A stretch of DNA of 64,000 nucleotides. Source: Pseudorasbora parva. Lineage: Eukaryota > Chordata > Actinopteri > Cypriniformes > Gobionidae. Numbering within the stretch: the first letter of the stretch is position 1; the number at the start of each line of letters is the position of its first letter. Location: contig NC_090178.1 in NCBI RefSeq assembly GCF_024679245.1, forward strand, positions 2,946,853 through 3,010,852. The letters run 5' to 3'. The notes beneath the pieces are model-generated. The model was not told the origin of the DNA and made no database searches. It saw nothing but the letters and a program-made list of their open reading frames with translations. This document shows, piece after piece, positions 1-10,109 of this stretch. Position numbers and translations under genes: made by a program.

Positions 1-324
1 TTTCTGAGCCGCATGCACTCACAGCACAGATCTCTGCGAGGATGAATCATTAATTGTTGTTTTACTTCAGCTCGGGTACCTCAGTCTTCCTATAAACCCA
101 TTTCCTGTAATGTCCACAGTACATGTGAATCACTTTATAATAAACTGATTTTGATTTTTTTCGCCTTTTTATAAATAAGGGTCACCAGAAAAGTCAAATT
201 ATATTTTGAACAAAGAACCATTGTGTTATTTTCATGACAATTGTACACATTTCCCTCATTTTGTTAATTGAATGCAAACATTTATAGTTCTAGAATTACA
301 TTTTAAAGTATTTATACAGTACCA
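1..324. other. Unassigned AT-rich DNA
   Basis: No coding exon, RNA gene or recognisable repeat was seen here. Short open frames have no protein-like features. Confidence 0.5.
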
Positions 325-745
325 TTTAAAAAATAAGGGGTCAGGTTTATTTAGTTTTTTAAGAGTCTCCTCTGCTCACCAAGGCTGCATTTATTTGATC
401 AAAAATACTGTAAAAATAGTAATATTATTAAAATATAAATCATCTGTTGTCTATGTGAATATATAGTAAAGTGTAATTTATTCCTGATATCAAAGCTGAA
501 TTTATCATCATTACTCCAGTCTTCAGTGGCACATGATCCTTTATGATCAACACACATTTATGATTATTATCAATGTTGAAAACAGTTTATATGTTTGTGG
601 AAACAGTCATACATTTTATTTTTCAGGATTCTTTGAATAGAAAGTTCAAAAGAACAGCATTAATTTGAGATATAACAAAAAAAATCTATCATAAATGTCT
701 TCACTGTCACTTTTGATTAATTTATTGCATCCTTGCTCTATTCAT
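325..745 (+). mobile_element. Family R dispersed repeat, copy A
   Basis: This is a copy of a short non-autonomous element that occurs at least twelve times in the window. Diagnostic stretches in order are CACCAAGGCTGCATTTATTTG, the segment with CATCATTACTCCAGTCTTCA, then CACATGATCCTT, and a final part with CAGGATTCTTTGA. Other copies (for example the one split between 27925 and 29665) show terminal inverted repeats with AAAAGTTTGGGGTCAG at one end and its complement at the other, so I read the family as a DNA transposon derivative. It has no coding capacity. The family is familiar from cyprinid genomes, but I do not assign a database name. Confidence 0.7.
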
Positions 746-1554
746 TTAAAACAAATTGATAATAAACGATTGATCAGTAGTGAAAATCATAACCGTATTT
801 GTTGTACTGACCTTAATGTGTGCATATTAATGAATCGATTAATTATATGTTTCAGTTAGGGTTATGTTTTTAGTATTTCCCCTGATATTTTTCCCTGATA
901 TTTTGACATTTAAAAGTTGTATTAATAATAATTTAGGAAGAGAAATAAGTAACTACAAAGTTATTTTTCTTGCCTAGTGCAATGGGTGACGGTGGATGTG
1001 TTGAAGAAACCCACACGAATACTAACTCTAAATACAGTCTGTTAGCTGACGTGAAGAAAGTCATGCTCTTCACACATGAAAGCCGACGTCTCTGTGACTT
1101 TGGCTAACTTTCAGAGGGGCTTGATAAAGCGTTGGACGTTTAGTGCAGAAACAAGCACACAAACGACCCCTCCAAGCTCTATATGATGGCTCTTAACCCT
1201 TTCCACAAGGTCAGACGCTCTGGGTATCTGCCGCTGGCACTGCCAAAAAACATGACATGCCATCAAGCGTTTGCCTAATCCGCAGTTGAATTGCATCATA
1301 TCAACACACAAACACATTCCCAAAAAGTCCTGACCGCCGTCTACTGAGGAGCTGATAACTGGAAATATTCGGATGTGGATTGCACCCCACCGGCTGATTG
1401 TGAAAGTCCTGGATATAAAAATAGATGTTTTTTTTTTAGAATTTTTCTGGAAAACTTTTGTTGGTCGTATTTTAGCATTTGCATTGAATTCCTTCAGTGA
1501 ATCGTGGGGGTGGGGGGCTAATGCTATTTCATGCATTTTGACTTATTTACCCCA
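746..1554. other. Unique non-coding DNA
   Basis: No exon was recognised. The 1111-1536 frame on the minus strand has no domain, and its composition is that of chance open DNA. The part around 960-1380 is balanced in composition and non-repetitive within the window. It is probably raftlin downstream intron. Confidence 0.4.
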
Positions 1555-2101
1555 TTTATCCATCATAAAAGTGCATCCATCATCACTAAAGTGCATCAAT
1601 CCATCATAAAAGTTCATCTATCCATCACTAAAGAGCATCTATCCATCATAAAAGTTCATCTATCCATCACTAAAGAGCATCTATCCATCATAAAAGTGCA
1701 TCTATCCATCACTAAAGAGCATCTATCCATCATAAAAGTGCATCTATCCATCATAAAAGTGCATCTATCCATCATAAAAGTGCATCTATACATCATAAAA
1801 GTGCATCTATCCATCATAAAAGTGCATCTATCCATCATAAAAGAGCATCTATCCATCATAAAAGTGCATCTGTCCATCATAAAAGTGCATCCATCCATCA
1901 TAAAAGTGCATCTGTCCATCATAAAAGTGCATCCATCCATCATAAAAGTGCATCTGTCCATCATAAAAGGGCATCTGTCATCCTAAAAGTGCATCTATCC
2001 ATCATAAAAGTGCATCTATCCATCATAAAAGTACATCTATCCATCATAAAAGTACATCTATCCATCATAAAAGTGCATCTATCCATCATAAAAGTGCATC
2101 C
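1555..2101. repeat. 21-bp minisatellite, array 1 (about 26 copies)
   Basis: The tandem unit is CCATCATAAAAGTGCATCTAT. Variants (ACTAAAGAGCAT, GTACAT, CTGTCC) are scattered through the array. Because 21 is a multiple of three, the array reads as a long open frame of a seven-residue repeat on both strands; I do not regard that as coding. The same unit in opposite orientation forms an array at 48121-48520, about 46 kb away. Confidence 0.95.
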
Positions 2102-2465
2102 TACAGAGTAAGGTAATTCATACATTTAAATTAAAAAGATCAACTTATATTTTTTTAGTAGTGGAAACTTGACTAGCATTAACCAGCTAATTCAATAAAT
2201 GCCACCTTGCTAAGTGACGACACAATGCTTTGGTAGCATTAGCATAGCACTTGCTGAATGAGGACAGCAAATAATACATTTATATAATACATAATACAAC
2301 GTATATCTGTTCTCAAACTCAGCTCATGCTCCACTCGTCACATGAGGGAAATCCCCCAAAAAACCCACATAACAAAAACTCTTCTAAACTAACACAACAA
2401 AACATGAAACACTTCTAAATCTCCCACTTAACATTAATCTTGTACCAAAAAACAAACATTATAAA

Positions 2466-2745
2466 GGTTAATTTTGCATGTACTGTGCCTTTTGAGTGTC
2501 ATGGCAAAGCATGCTGGGAAATCGAAATCCCAGCCCAGATTCGATTAAAGAAACGAGTTCAGAAAATTCAAAACAATGAAAGATTTCAGATTACTTAAAA
2601 TGTGTCGCTTTTGAAAGAAAGAGAAAGTTTTAAATGCTCACAAAAGTTAATTCGACCGAACGAATGTGTTTAATTTGAGTTGACTCTACTCAAACCAATT
2701 CATTACTTTAAGCGTTAGGGTTTAAAGTGTACCTGCTGCACTTTA
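2466..2745 (+). mobile_element. MITE family T, copy 1
   Basis: This stretch matches the reverse complement of 20760-21020. Shared landmarks are AGCATGCTGGGAAAT, AATCCCAGCCCAG, CTACTCAAACCA and GCGTTAGGGTTTA. It has no coding capacity and is probably a short non-autonomous transposon. Confidence 0.7.
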
Positions 2746-3719
2746 TACCTGCTATTTTACTGCAATGTTTCATTTCAGATCTTCCTTCTACAGGGAATAT
2801 ATAAGAGAAAACTAGACTTCTCTGAAATTCCCAAGGGAACTACAAAATGCTAATTATTTTCCATAGTTTTAGGGCTACAACCTAAACAGCTCAATTATCA
2901 TTAAAACAATTACATCTTAATGGTCTTTCTTTATAATGTTTTTTTTAAAATGCATCTCATGAGATTAACTCAGAATATGTTGTTTTAGTGTGTAAAGCAC
3001 TTTGAGTTACTGCTGTGCGTGAAATACAAATAATTGTGCCTTTGCTTTGTGAATGCAGGTCTGATTCGATGGCTTTACAGCGGCTCTACGGGATGTGGAA
3101 AGCCTTCCTTTGACAAACCTATGAGCGTTGCACACCGCTGACCAGCGCCATTATGCCTTATATATGTTCTCCAGGAGCATTAGAGGGATTTGAGCGGGGA
3201 ATGACTATATTTATCAGCAGTGGCGATAAGTCATAAAGACGCAGGACTCCTGGCAGCTGTCATTTTGTGGCTGAATGAGAAAAATCGGTGTAGCGTGAGG
3301 CCACGGGCGGCGGTAGGATCATATTCCAATGCTGACGAAGTCACTTCCAAATGCAGATGGAGACTCGGGCACAGGACTCCCAGCATGCATCATTCACATG
3401 CAATGCAAACTCGGTGCACAATGCCACAGTTTTTTTTTTATGTGTGTGTGTGCAAAAAATGCCTCCCTAGCTAATGTTGAGAATGAAGTTTGCCATCTGG
3501 TTACTGGCGAGAAAAAGAAGGGTGAACAAAGCCTAATCTAGCGCACGCTGTGTGGGTTTTTGTGAATGCCAAGTCTGTCCAATCCCATGCTCGGAAACTG
3601 TGACAATGCTTTTCTTGAGACGGAAGGAAAAAAAAGGGCAATGAGATGACAATTTGGCCAGTGCAGTGGGTGTGACTAGTTTCACAATGTCAAACTGCAC
3701 ATGCAAAATGGACCAATCA
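2746..3719. other. Unique DNA with candidate conserved block at about 3040-3480
   Basis: The part around 2980-3040 carries a LINE/SINE-like 3' motif (GTAAAGCACTTTGAGT). From about 3060 to 3480 the sequence is unique in the window, balanced in composition and free of simple repeats. No exon with splice sites was found. It may be intronic regulatory DNA; this is inference only. Confidence 0.3.
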
Positions 3720-3814
3720 TTTAAAAAAACTCATTACAATTTGAAATAAAATGCTCAATATATTAAACTCTAAAGGCAATGTATAGCTTATTAAATACTA
3801 CAAATACAAATACA

Positions 3815-4035
3815 AAAATCTGAACATTGATAATAATCAGAAATGTTTCTTGCGTAGCAAATGATTAGTGAAGGATCATGTGACACTGAAGACTGGAGTA
3901 ATGATGATAAAATCAGCTTTGATCACAGGAATAAATCTCACTTTACTATATATTCACATAGAGAAGATGATTTACACTATAAATTATATTTAATTTATAA
4001 TATTAGAATATTTCATAATATTACTTTTTTGCACT
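3815..4035 (-). mobile_element. Family R copy B (partial)
   Basis: This is the central part of family R in reverse orientation. It includes GGATCATGTGACACTGAAG, TGGAGTAATGATGATAAA and TATATTCACATAGAGAA. Both ends are eroded. Confidence 0.7.
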
Positions 4036-4059
4036 AATGTTCAAAGTTTGGTCAATTTG

Positions 4060-5515
4060 TTTTCAAAATAAATCTATCAAGGATGCATTAAATTGATCTG
4101 AAGTGACAGTAAAGACATTTATAATGTTACAGAAGATTAGATTTCTTATAAATGCTGTTTTACGACTAAAATATGAAGCGGTTTTTTAACATTGATAATA
4201 ATCCTAAATGTTTCTTGAGCTTTAAATAATCATATTAGTGATTAGTGAAAGATCATGTGACACTGAAGACTGGAGTAATGATGATAAATTCAGCTTTGAT
4301 TACATAAATATATAATATTGTACTTTATATTCACATCTTATTTTAGGGATGCACGATATTAGATTTTTGCCGATATCCGATATGCCGATATTTTTCAGCT
4401 CATTTTGGCCGATGCCGATACCGATGCCGATATATGTTTATTTTTTCCCTTTGTTTGGAAACAACACCATTTTGAGCAAAAACTATTTTTTTTTATTCTG
4501 GTTTCAGATTTCTGAGGTATCCTTACTAAAAGGATTCTTGTTGAAGATAAATAAATGTTAATAAAGTTCTTTTTATGATAAGAGTATATTAAAAGCTCTG
4601 AAAATAACAATAATAAAGTCAGTAATTTTTCACCCCAGATGCAGCTATAACCTAAATATTGTATTTTTGGATTTAACGTTTGTGCACATGAAGTGGGGGT
4701 GGCATGACATCCATTGATGCTGTCTTTTAATTCTACAATTATTGTAGAGCTCCTTGGATTATTTTTCATCATCCATTTCGTAAAATTTTATTACAGATTA
4801 ATACACTGTATATAAAAGTATTTAATTTACAAGTGTCATGCTTGTGATTTATGACATCATTACTGATTTGTTTATTCTGAACAAGAAGTAACTTTAATTT
4901 ATTTGTGTATTCTACTTTTCATTGTATTAGTGTAACAACAGTGCCCCCACTACATGTATAAATATTTAGCGGTCTAGCTGGAGGGCACTAGGACCTGGAG
5001 GAGCTTCTGCTGCTGTGGAGGCTGCCGCACGGGCTAGAGAGTGGGGAGACGCGATTGGGCTTGTTTTGGGCTAGTTTTGTTGTGAAAACGTGGCAAATCT
5101 GCTAATGACGGTCACGTCCTTCTGTACGTGCATTCAGAAATTCAAGGCAGCATTTAAAAACAGTCAATATAAATCACTGTACATGCAATGTATTTTCTTG
5201 TTTTCACTTGAAGAATGACCGCAGTGCTGACATGGTCTCATCTGTAGCACTCCTTGCACACGTGAGTTATTGCAGGCGCATATCAACACGTTATCATATC
5301 GGCAAGGCATATCGGCATAATGTTTTCATATCGGCCGATGCCGATTTTTATATTTTAAGCGTTTATCGGCCGATTCCGATGTCGTGCCGATAATATCGTG
5401 CATCCCTATCTTATTTACATTGGAATCATATTTCAGAATTTTACAGTTTTAACTGTATTTTAAATGAAATAAATGCAATCTCTGTGAGCAGAAGAGACTT
5501 CACCGATCTTACCGA
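4060..5515 (-). mobile_element. Family R copy C, split by an hAT element
   Basis: The family R sequence runs from about 4060 to 4343 in reverse orientation and resumes at 5409 with ACATTGGAATCATATTTC and later GTGAGCAGAAGAGACTTC. The interruption is the 1,065-bp element at 4344-5408, flanked by an exact 8-bp duplication of host sequence. Confidence 0.75.
4344..5408. mobile_element. Non-autonomous hAT transposon with exact 8-bp TSD
   Basis: The element begins TAGGGATGCACGATATTA and ends with a near-complement, TAATATCGTGCATCCCTA. It is flanked by the identical octamer TCTTATTT at 4336-4343 and 5409-5416. An 8-bp duplication is the signature of hAT-superfamily transposition. The subterminal regions are rich in GCCGATA/TATCGGC motifs. 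There is no transposase frame, so it moved in trans. It sits inside a family R copy, which confirms the boundaries independently. A related element begins at 43561. Confidence 0.92.
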
Positions 5516-5550
5516 AACTGTTGAACTTTTGGCAGTGTATGTCGAAACTA

Positions 5551-6484
5551 AGGGTGTGTTCACACTTGTCATGTTTGGTTGGATTAAAACGAACCCTGGT
5601 GCGATTGCTCGGTTAGTGCGGTTCATTTGAACATCTGTGAACGCTGCCATCCGAACCCTGGTGTGCACCAACCAAGCGGACCGAGACCGCTAAAAAGACG
5701 GGTCTCGGTCCGCTTCCAAACGAACTCTGGTGCGGTTCGACTGATATATGAACGCAACACGGACCAAAGACATGTAAACGGACCAAAAACCGGACGTAAT
5801 GTCACAAGATGCCACGCATAATGCAGCTGATTTGACGACGCGGAAAGATCAGTGTATCCAAAATGAGTAACTTTAACGTTAGAGGGCAAACGTAGAGCAA
5901 CGAGGAAGAGCCTCATCAATATTTGGTCAGACGAGCATGTTTCGAAAATGCTAGAAAACGCACAAAAAGCAAACCTGGCTCTTCTCATCAAAGTTCCTGT
6001 GTAGCCCATTATTATCAGGTACAGACGACAGAACGGCCATCTCTTTGCCAATCCTCCTGCTGTTTTAATGTTTTGAACATTTTCTGAGCTCTTCATGAGT
6101 TCTCAGCGGGTAAAAATAATGCCACATGTACACGCATAAAATGATCGCGTTTAATCCGGCACACAGCGTTGTTTTGAATGTTGTGAACATTTCATGAGCT
6201 CTTCATGAGTTCTCTGGTAAAAAATAATGCCATATTTACACGCATAAAATGCCCGCGCGTGTAATCCGCACACAGCATTGTTTTGAATGTTCGGTAAACG
6301 AGCTCCTACGTCATATAAGCCGACCAATCAGGTTGTGAGCGTCTCCCTGTGCCTTTGGTTTGGTAACTTTAGGTTCGCTGTTAAAAATGCCTGTGTGAAC
6401 GCTAAGCGGACCAGGACTATTATGTTTGTTTTTGTTTTTTGGTCCGGACCAAACGAACCAAACTACAAGTGTGAACGCACCCTT
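5551..6484. mobile_element. Large MITE, AGGGTG-TTCACACTTG type
   Basis: The ends are inverted: AGGGTGTGTTCACACTTG at the left and CAAGTGTGAACGCACCCT at the right. Both are flanked by TA (or TAA/TTA), compatible with a Tc1/mariner or PIF/Harbinger origin. Subterminal motifs GGTCCGGACC and AACGAACC recur on both sides. An internal segment of about 110 bp (6066-6180) is tandemly duplicated at 6181-6293. No protein is encoded. Confidence 0.75.
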
Positions 6485-6557
6485 AAGCGCACTCTGATTG
6501 TCCTAAAATAGCTTAGCGAGGTTTCGTTTGATCAAATGATAAAGATGCTCAACCCAC

Positions 6558-6939
6558 CGCTCTTATTCCCGCTGGCTTTCTCGCCGGCGTCTTTGATTCT
6601 GGCCGTGTCGTTGTTGTTGTGTGTGAGTGTTTCACCAGATCCTGATTTCAACATGGCTGATGTCTCAGCAGAGAGATCATCTCCTTCTCCACCTTCTCCC
6701 TCAGCCTCACCTCCCCCGGTTTTCCCTTCGTTCTCCGCTCCAGACTCGTCTCCCAGCTCCGGCTCTTCCAGGGGACTTGGGCTGGGTGTAAGCCCAGAAC
6801 CGTGCAGCGAGCTGGGGCTGGAGTGCAGGGAGAGGGAGGGCTCCTCTGGTTCTCCGTGCCGGGGCACGTGTGGGCGAAGGCCAGCTGGCTCCTGGATGAA
6901 GCCCACAAACATGATGCCCTGATCCGCAGCATCCTGGAT
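6558..6939 (-). CDS. rftn1: Raftlin internal exon C (partial gene)
   Basis: On the minus strand a pyrimidine-rich tract and CAGCAG acceptor precede an open exon that starts IQDAADQGIMFVGFIQEP. This resembles the raftlin segment that ends in KKIQ-AA-QG-KFVG, as I recall it. The preceding exon (11680-11788) ends in YVKK at phase 0, so the junction is in frame. The following ~100 residues are low-complexity, rich in Ser, Pro, Glu and Gly, as in the variable linker of vertebrate raftlins. The 3' end is placed at a GTGGGT donor (6557-6552), giving 382 bp and phase 1; reading on, the frame stops at 6532. Raftlin is an acylated membrane-raft protein linked to B-cell receptor signalling and Toll-like receptor uptake. 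The exons that follow are not in the window. Assignment is firm in context; the donor site is inferred. Confidence 0.85.
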
Positions 6940-6968
6940 CTGCTGAGGAGAGAGATAAACAGAGTAAC
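6940..6968 (-). promoter_or_regulatory. Tandem NAGNAG splice acceptor of raftlin exon C
   Basis: The minus strand reads a pyrimidine tract followed by CTCAGCAG. Two AGs lie three bases apart, at 6944-6943 and 6941-6940. Use of the first would add one Gln without changing frame. A possible branch A lies at 6965 (GTTACT), just beside the end of the neighbouring MITE. Confidence 0.65.
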
Positions 6969-7417
6969 GCCCTATTCAGACGGTAATTGTTTCTCACTAT
7001 AATCACTCCTGTAATAACGGCTCATTTCAAATGTTTACGTGTTTTTCTTCTCTTTCTTTTTTGAGGGATGTTGAAAGAACATTCTTGTAAAAACTTTCCA
7101 GCATATCAGTAATAAAAGTGTAGGCTAGATCTTTAAAATGCATCCGAATTACCGCAGAGGTCAAAAACTATATAAACAGGTAATTTTGAAGCGATCTCCT
7201 CTTGAAAACTCATGGATTCGGACGACAATTATATGACCTCACGACCTTGGTGTTCGTCTAAAAACAGGAGGTAATTCAGTCGGTGATTTTTATGCGGGTG
7301 GAGGGAGAAAAACACTGACATTCTGGATTCAGGCAGCAATAAAATCACAGACTAGCTCCTGTAAATGATGAAAATACCTGATGACCCCACGAGAAACAAT
7401 TACCGTCCGAATAGGGC
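6969..7417. mobile_element. MITE abutting raftlin exon C
   Basis: Inverted ends of 27 bp are GCCCTATTCAGACGG... (6969-6995) and ...CCGTCCGAATAGGGC (7391-7417), differing at only one or two positions. No clear target duplication was resolved. The inner end is 29 bp from the first base of raftlin exon C on the intron side. Confidence 0.8.
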
Positions 7418-8379
7418 TATAGACGATCTATTTTGCTCTGAAAATCAATGCCAGTTTGACCGACACGAGTTTCCATGTTTATTCTGCGGGAACAATGAGA
7501 TTGTTTACAGTAGCCGACAATAAGGAAAGCCAAGGACAACTTTAAATCCTTAAGCCATCTTTCCCATGTGCTCAGAGAACAAAACATCACGTAACCAGAG
7601 TTATTAACATATGAAAAGCCTTCTCACACAAGACAGAATTTCAGCTCTGAATTATCAATGAATATTTACATATTATTAGGGGTTCAAGCATGAAGATTTT
7701 CATTATTATTCTTCCTCCGTAAAACTGATCGTACAGCCCAAACTGTAAGGCCAACATAGAGACTTGAAACTTGGCCAGATGGTAGGCCTCAATTTGGAGA
7801 GAATGAGAAGGTATGACCCTGATTGGCCAAATCACTACAGCGCTCAAAAACACTCATAGAAACTGCTCATAACTCCGAGACCGTTTGACTCGTATCATTG
7901 TAGTCCTTAGGTCAAGACGAACCAAACGTACATATCCGATTTCATTTCCACCATTTTGAATTTTGTCCAAAACCTATTTTTGCGAGCTAGGTTTGGTTTT
8001 TTTGCTCTTCTATTCTTAGGTGACAGGAACAGAAAAGATGTTTTAAAAAATGTTTTTATTGCAATACTCTTTCTTTATTTTACTTAAAAGACTTAAACCC
8101 TTACTTAAACTTAAAACTTTACTTAAAAAAAACCCTTGTACACATCCCCAGTGTATTGTATAATATAAAATAAATATACAAAAAGATTTACAGTGGAAGC
8201 TGAGATGTACATCAGCATTTAAGTATGAAATTTAATGAATAAATGTAGGCTTAAATAAAAACTACATAGTCTTGAATATACAACATTTATTAAAAGCTAC
8301 TGTATTAAAGGTCTTTTTTTTTTTTTTATTAACATAATTTTAGAGGTGAACTGTCCCTTTAAGGACTAGGCTGCTGCTG
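7418..8379. repeat. Dispersed repeat fragment and AT-rich intron
   Basis: The part 7676-8015 contains AACTCCGAGACCGTTTGACTC and neighbouring text typical of a large, unnamed dispersed fish repeat; similar phrases occur near 36950-37500, 60860-61100 and 62940-63180. 8040-8350 is AT-rich with no feature. No exon was seen. Confidence 0.45.
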
Positions 8380-8810
8380 TCAGTTGAAGACCTGCTCGCA
8401 TCTCATATACACGCGATTTTACTTTTACTTTAGACATAACTGACTGTTTATAAGTTAACCTTGTGTGTATTTGTCAGTATTAGCGCAGTAAGACTGTCCA
8501 GTAATCACGTGTGTTTGACAGACGTTTAGTGCGCGCGCTCAACGCAAAACGAGAATGAAATGTTTAACCGGCAAGGCTTAATAACGCGGCTAACACCCGC
8601 TAACTTTAGTGCATATGATTGGATATTTGCTCATATCAGCGCGTAGACTCACAGGCACACTCAGAAAGAGCCGAAATAAACTGAGAGAAATATTTAAAAC
8701 GGAGAGAAATGGAAATAATTAATAAAATGCAAAAGTGAAAAACACGCAATTCATCAGCGCGCCGTACCGAACGGTTCAATACTATATAGAGTATTGTGCC
8801 ATCCCTAATA
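8380..8810. mobile_element. Probable hAT right-end fragment
   Basis: CpG-richer DNA ends with GAACGGTTCAATACTATA and then ATTGTGCCATCCCTA, which resembles the outward end of fish hAT elements. The partner end was not found, so this may be a one-ended remnant. Confidence 0.4.
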
Positions 8811-8848
8811 TACACACGTGTATATGCGCCCCTAAGGGACTGAATCAG

Positions 8849-8852
<4 letters not shown>

Positions 8853-8882
<30 letters not shown>
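8853..8882. repeat. (TA)n microsatellite
   Basis: A simple dinucleotide run of about 15 units. Confidence 0.95.
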
Positions 8883-8885
<3 letters not shown>

Positions 8886-8911
8886 CAAATGTTCATATAA
8901 TGTATATATAT

Positions 8912-9935
8912 ATATTACAGGCCAAAAGTTTGGACTCATTACTATTTGTAATGCTTTTGAAAGAAGTTTCTTCTGCTCCTCAAGCCTGCATTTATTAGAT
9001 CAAAAATACAGATTATTTTTTTTATATATTGTGATATATTATTACAATTTAAAATAATTGTTTTTCAATGTATTCTACTTTAAATGCTGATTTATTTCTG
9101 TGATAAAGCTGAATGTTCAGGATGGTTCCTCCAGTCTTCAGTGATCATGATCCTTCAGAAATCATTCTCAGATGAGGATTCATTAGGAGTGTTGGAGACA
9201 GTTCTGATGATTAATATATCTGAGGAATAAAAGGCGAAAGAACGGCATTTATTCCAAATAAAAACAGATTTTCAAATAATATAAATCTCCTTTACTATCA
9301 ATTTACTATCATACTATCAATAACCAGCAGCCATATCCCCCTGTAGCCCAAGACTGGTTTCCCACTGAAGCTAAGCAGGGCTGAGCCTGGTCAGTACCTG
9401 GATGGGAAACCAACTGGGAAAACCAGGTAGCTGCTGGTAGAGGTGTTAGTGAGGCCAGCAGGGGGCGCTCACCCTGTGGTCTGTGTGGGTCCTAATGCCC
9501 CAGTATAGTGATGGGGACACTATACTGACAAAGAGCACCGTCCTTCGGATGAGACGTTAAACCGAGGTCCTGACTCTCTGTGGTCATTAAAAATCCCAGG
9601 ATGTCCTTCGGAAAAAGAGTAGGGGTGTAACCTCTCCTCTCCACCAATCAGCTGGTGTGTGGTGAGCATTCTGGCGCAATATGGCTGCCGTCGCATCATC
9701 CAGGTGGTGCTGCACATTGGTGGTGGTTTGAGGAGATTCCCCCTTCAATGTAAAGCGCTTTGAGTGCCTAGAAAAGCGCTATATAAATCGAACGCATTAT
9801 TATTATTATTATTATTATTATAATAAATTTTTATCAATTTAACACATCCTTGCTGAATAAAATTATTGATTTATTTAAAAAAAAAAAAAAAAAAAAAATG
9901 ACTGACCCCAAATGACTGACCAGTAGTGTTTATTG
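8912..9935 (+). mobile_element. Family R copy D, split by a SINE
   Basis: The 5' part runs to about 9320 and includes AAAAGTTTGGACTCATTAC and CTCCAGTCTTCAGTGATCA. The 3' part resumes at about 9823 with ACACATCCTTGCTGAATAAA and ends in ACTGACCCCAAATGACTGAC. The 5S-derived SINE at 9325-9822 lies between them. Confidence 0.75.
9325..9822 (+). mobile_element. 5S-rRNA-derived SINE (SINE3 type)
   Basis: The head matches the internal RNA polymerase III promoter of 5S rRNA: box A-like AAGCTAAGCAGGG at 9368-9380 and the intermediate/box C part GGTCAGTACCTGGATGGG at 9389-9406. A central body follows. The 3' end has GTAAAGCGCTTTGAGT and GCGCTATATAAAT, then an (ATT)n tail at about 9797-9822. A 5S head on a LINE-like 3' end is the known layout of SINE3 in zebrafish and relatives. 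The copy is full length or nearly so and has inserted into family R. Confidence 0.9.
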
Positions 9936-9994
9936 TCATTACAAAAGATTTCTATTTTTAAAACATTTACTTCTTTTGTAATTATATATATTTT

Positions 9995-10065
9995 TTACTT
10001 TTTATTCATCAAAGTATGTTAATAAAGTATCACAGGTTATGAAAAAATATTAAGAACTGTTTCCA
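9995..10065 (-). mobile_element. Family R fragment
   Basis: A short reverse-orientation piece with TATCACAGGTTATGAAAAAA and TTAAGAACTGTTTCCAACA, corresponding to the right-hand third of family R. Confidence 0.45.
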
Positions 10066-10109
10066 ACACTCATAATGAATCCTTTATATAATGAATTTAG
10101 TTGTTGATC

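Noticed and set aside
1111..1536. 141-codon minus frame as a downstream raftlin exon
   Set aside because: No raftlin motif (such as the EIFTLFN-like segment expected next) and no matching splice sites at the required phase.
1531..1986. Open frame of a seven-residue IIKVHLS repeat, and its mirror at 48056-48643
   Set aside because: A 21-bp minisatellite reads open on both strands; no evidence of translation.
6536..6922. Plus-strand frame with an apparent signal peptide and Ser/Pro-rich tail
   Set aside because: At first this looked like exon 1 of a secreted protein. The opposite strand gives a splice-bounded raftlin exon whose start and phase match exon B, so the plus frame is its shadow.
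9325..9433. 5S rRNA gene
   Set aside because: The 5S-like head is diverged and fused to a SINE body with a LINE-like tail.
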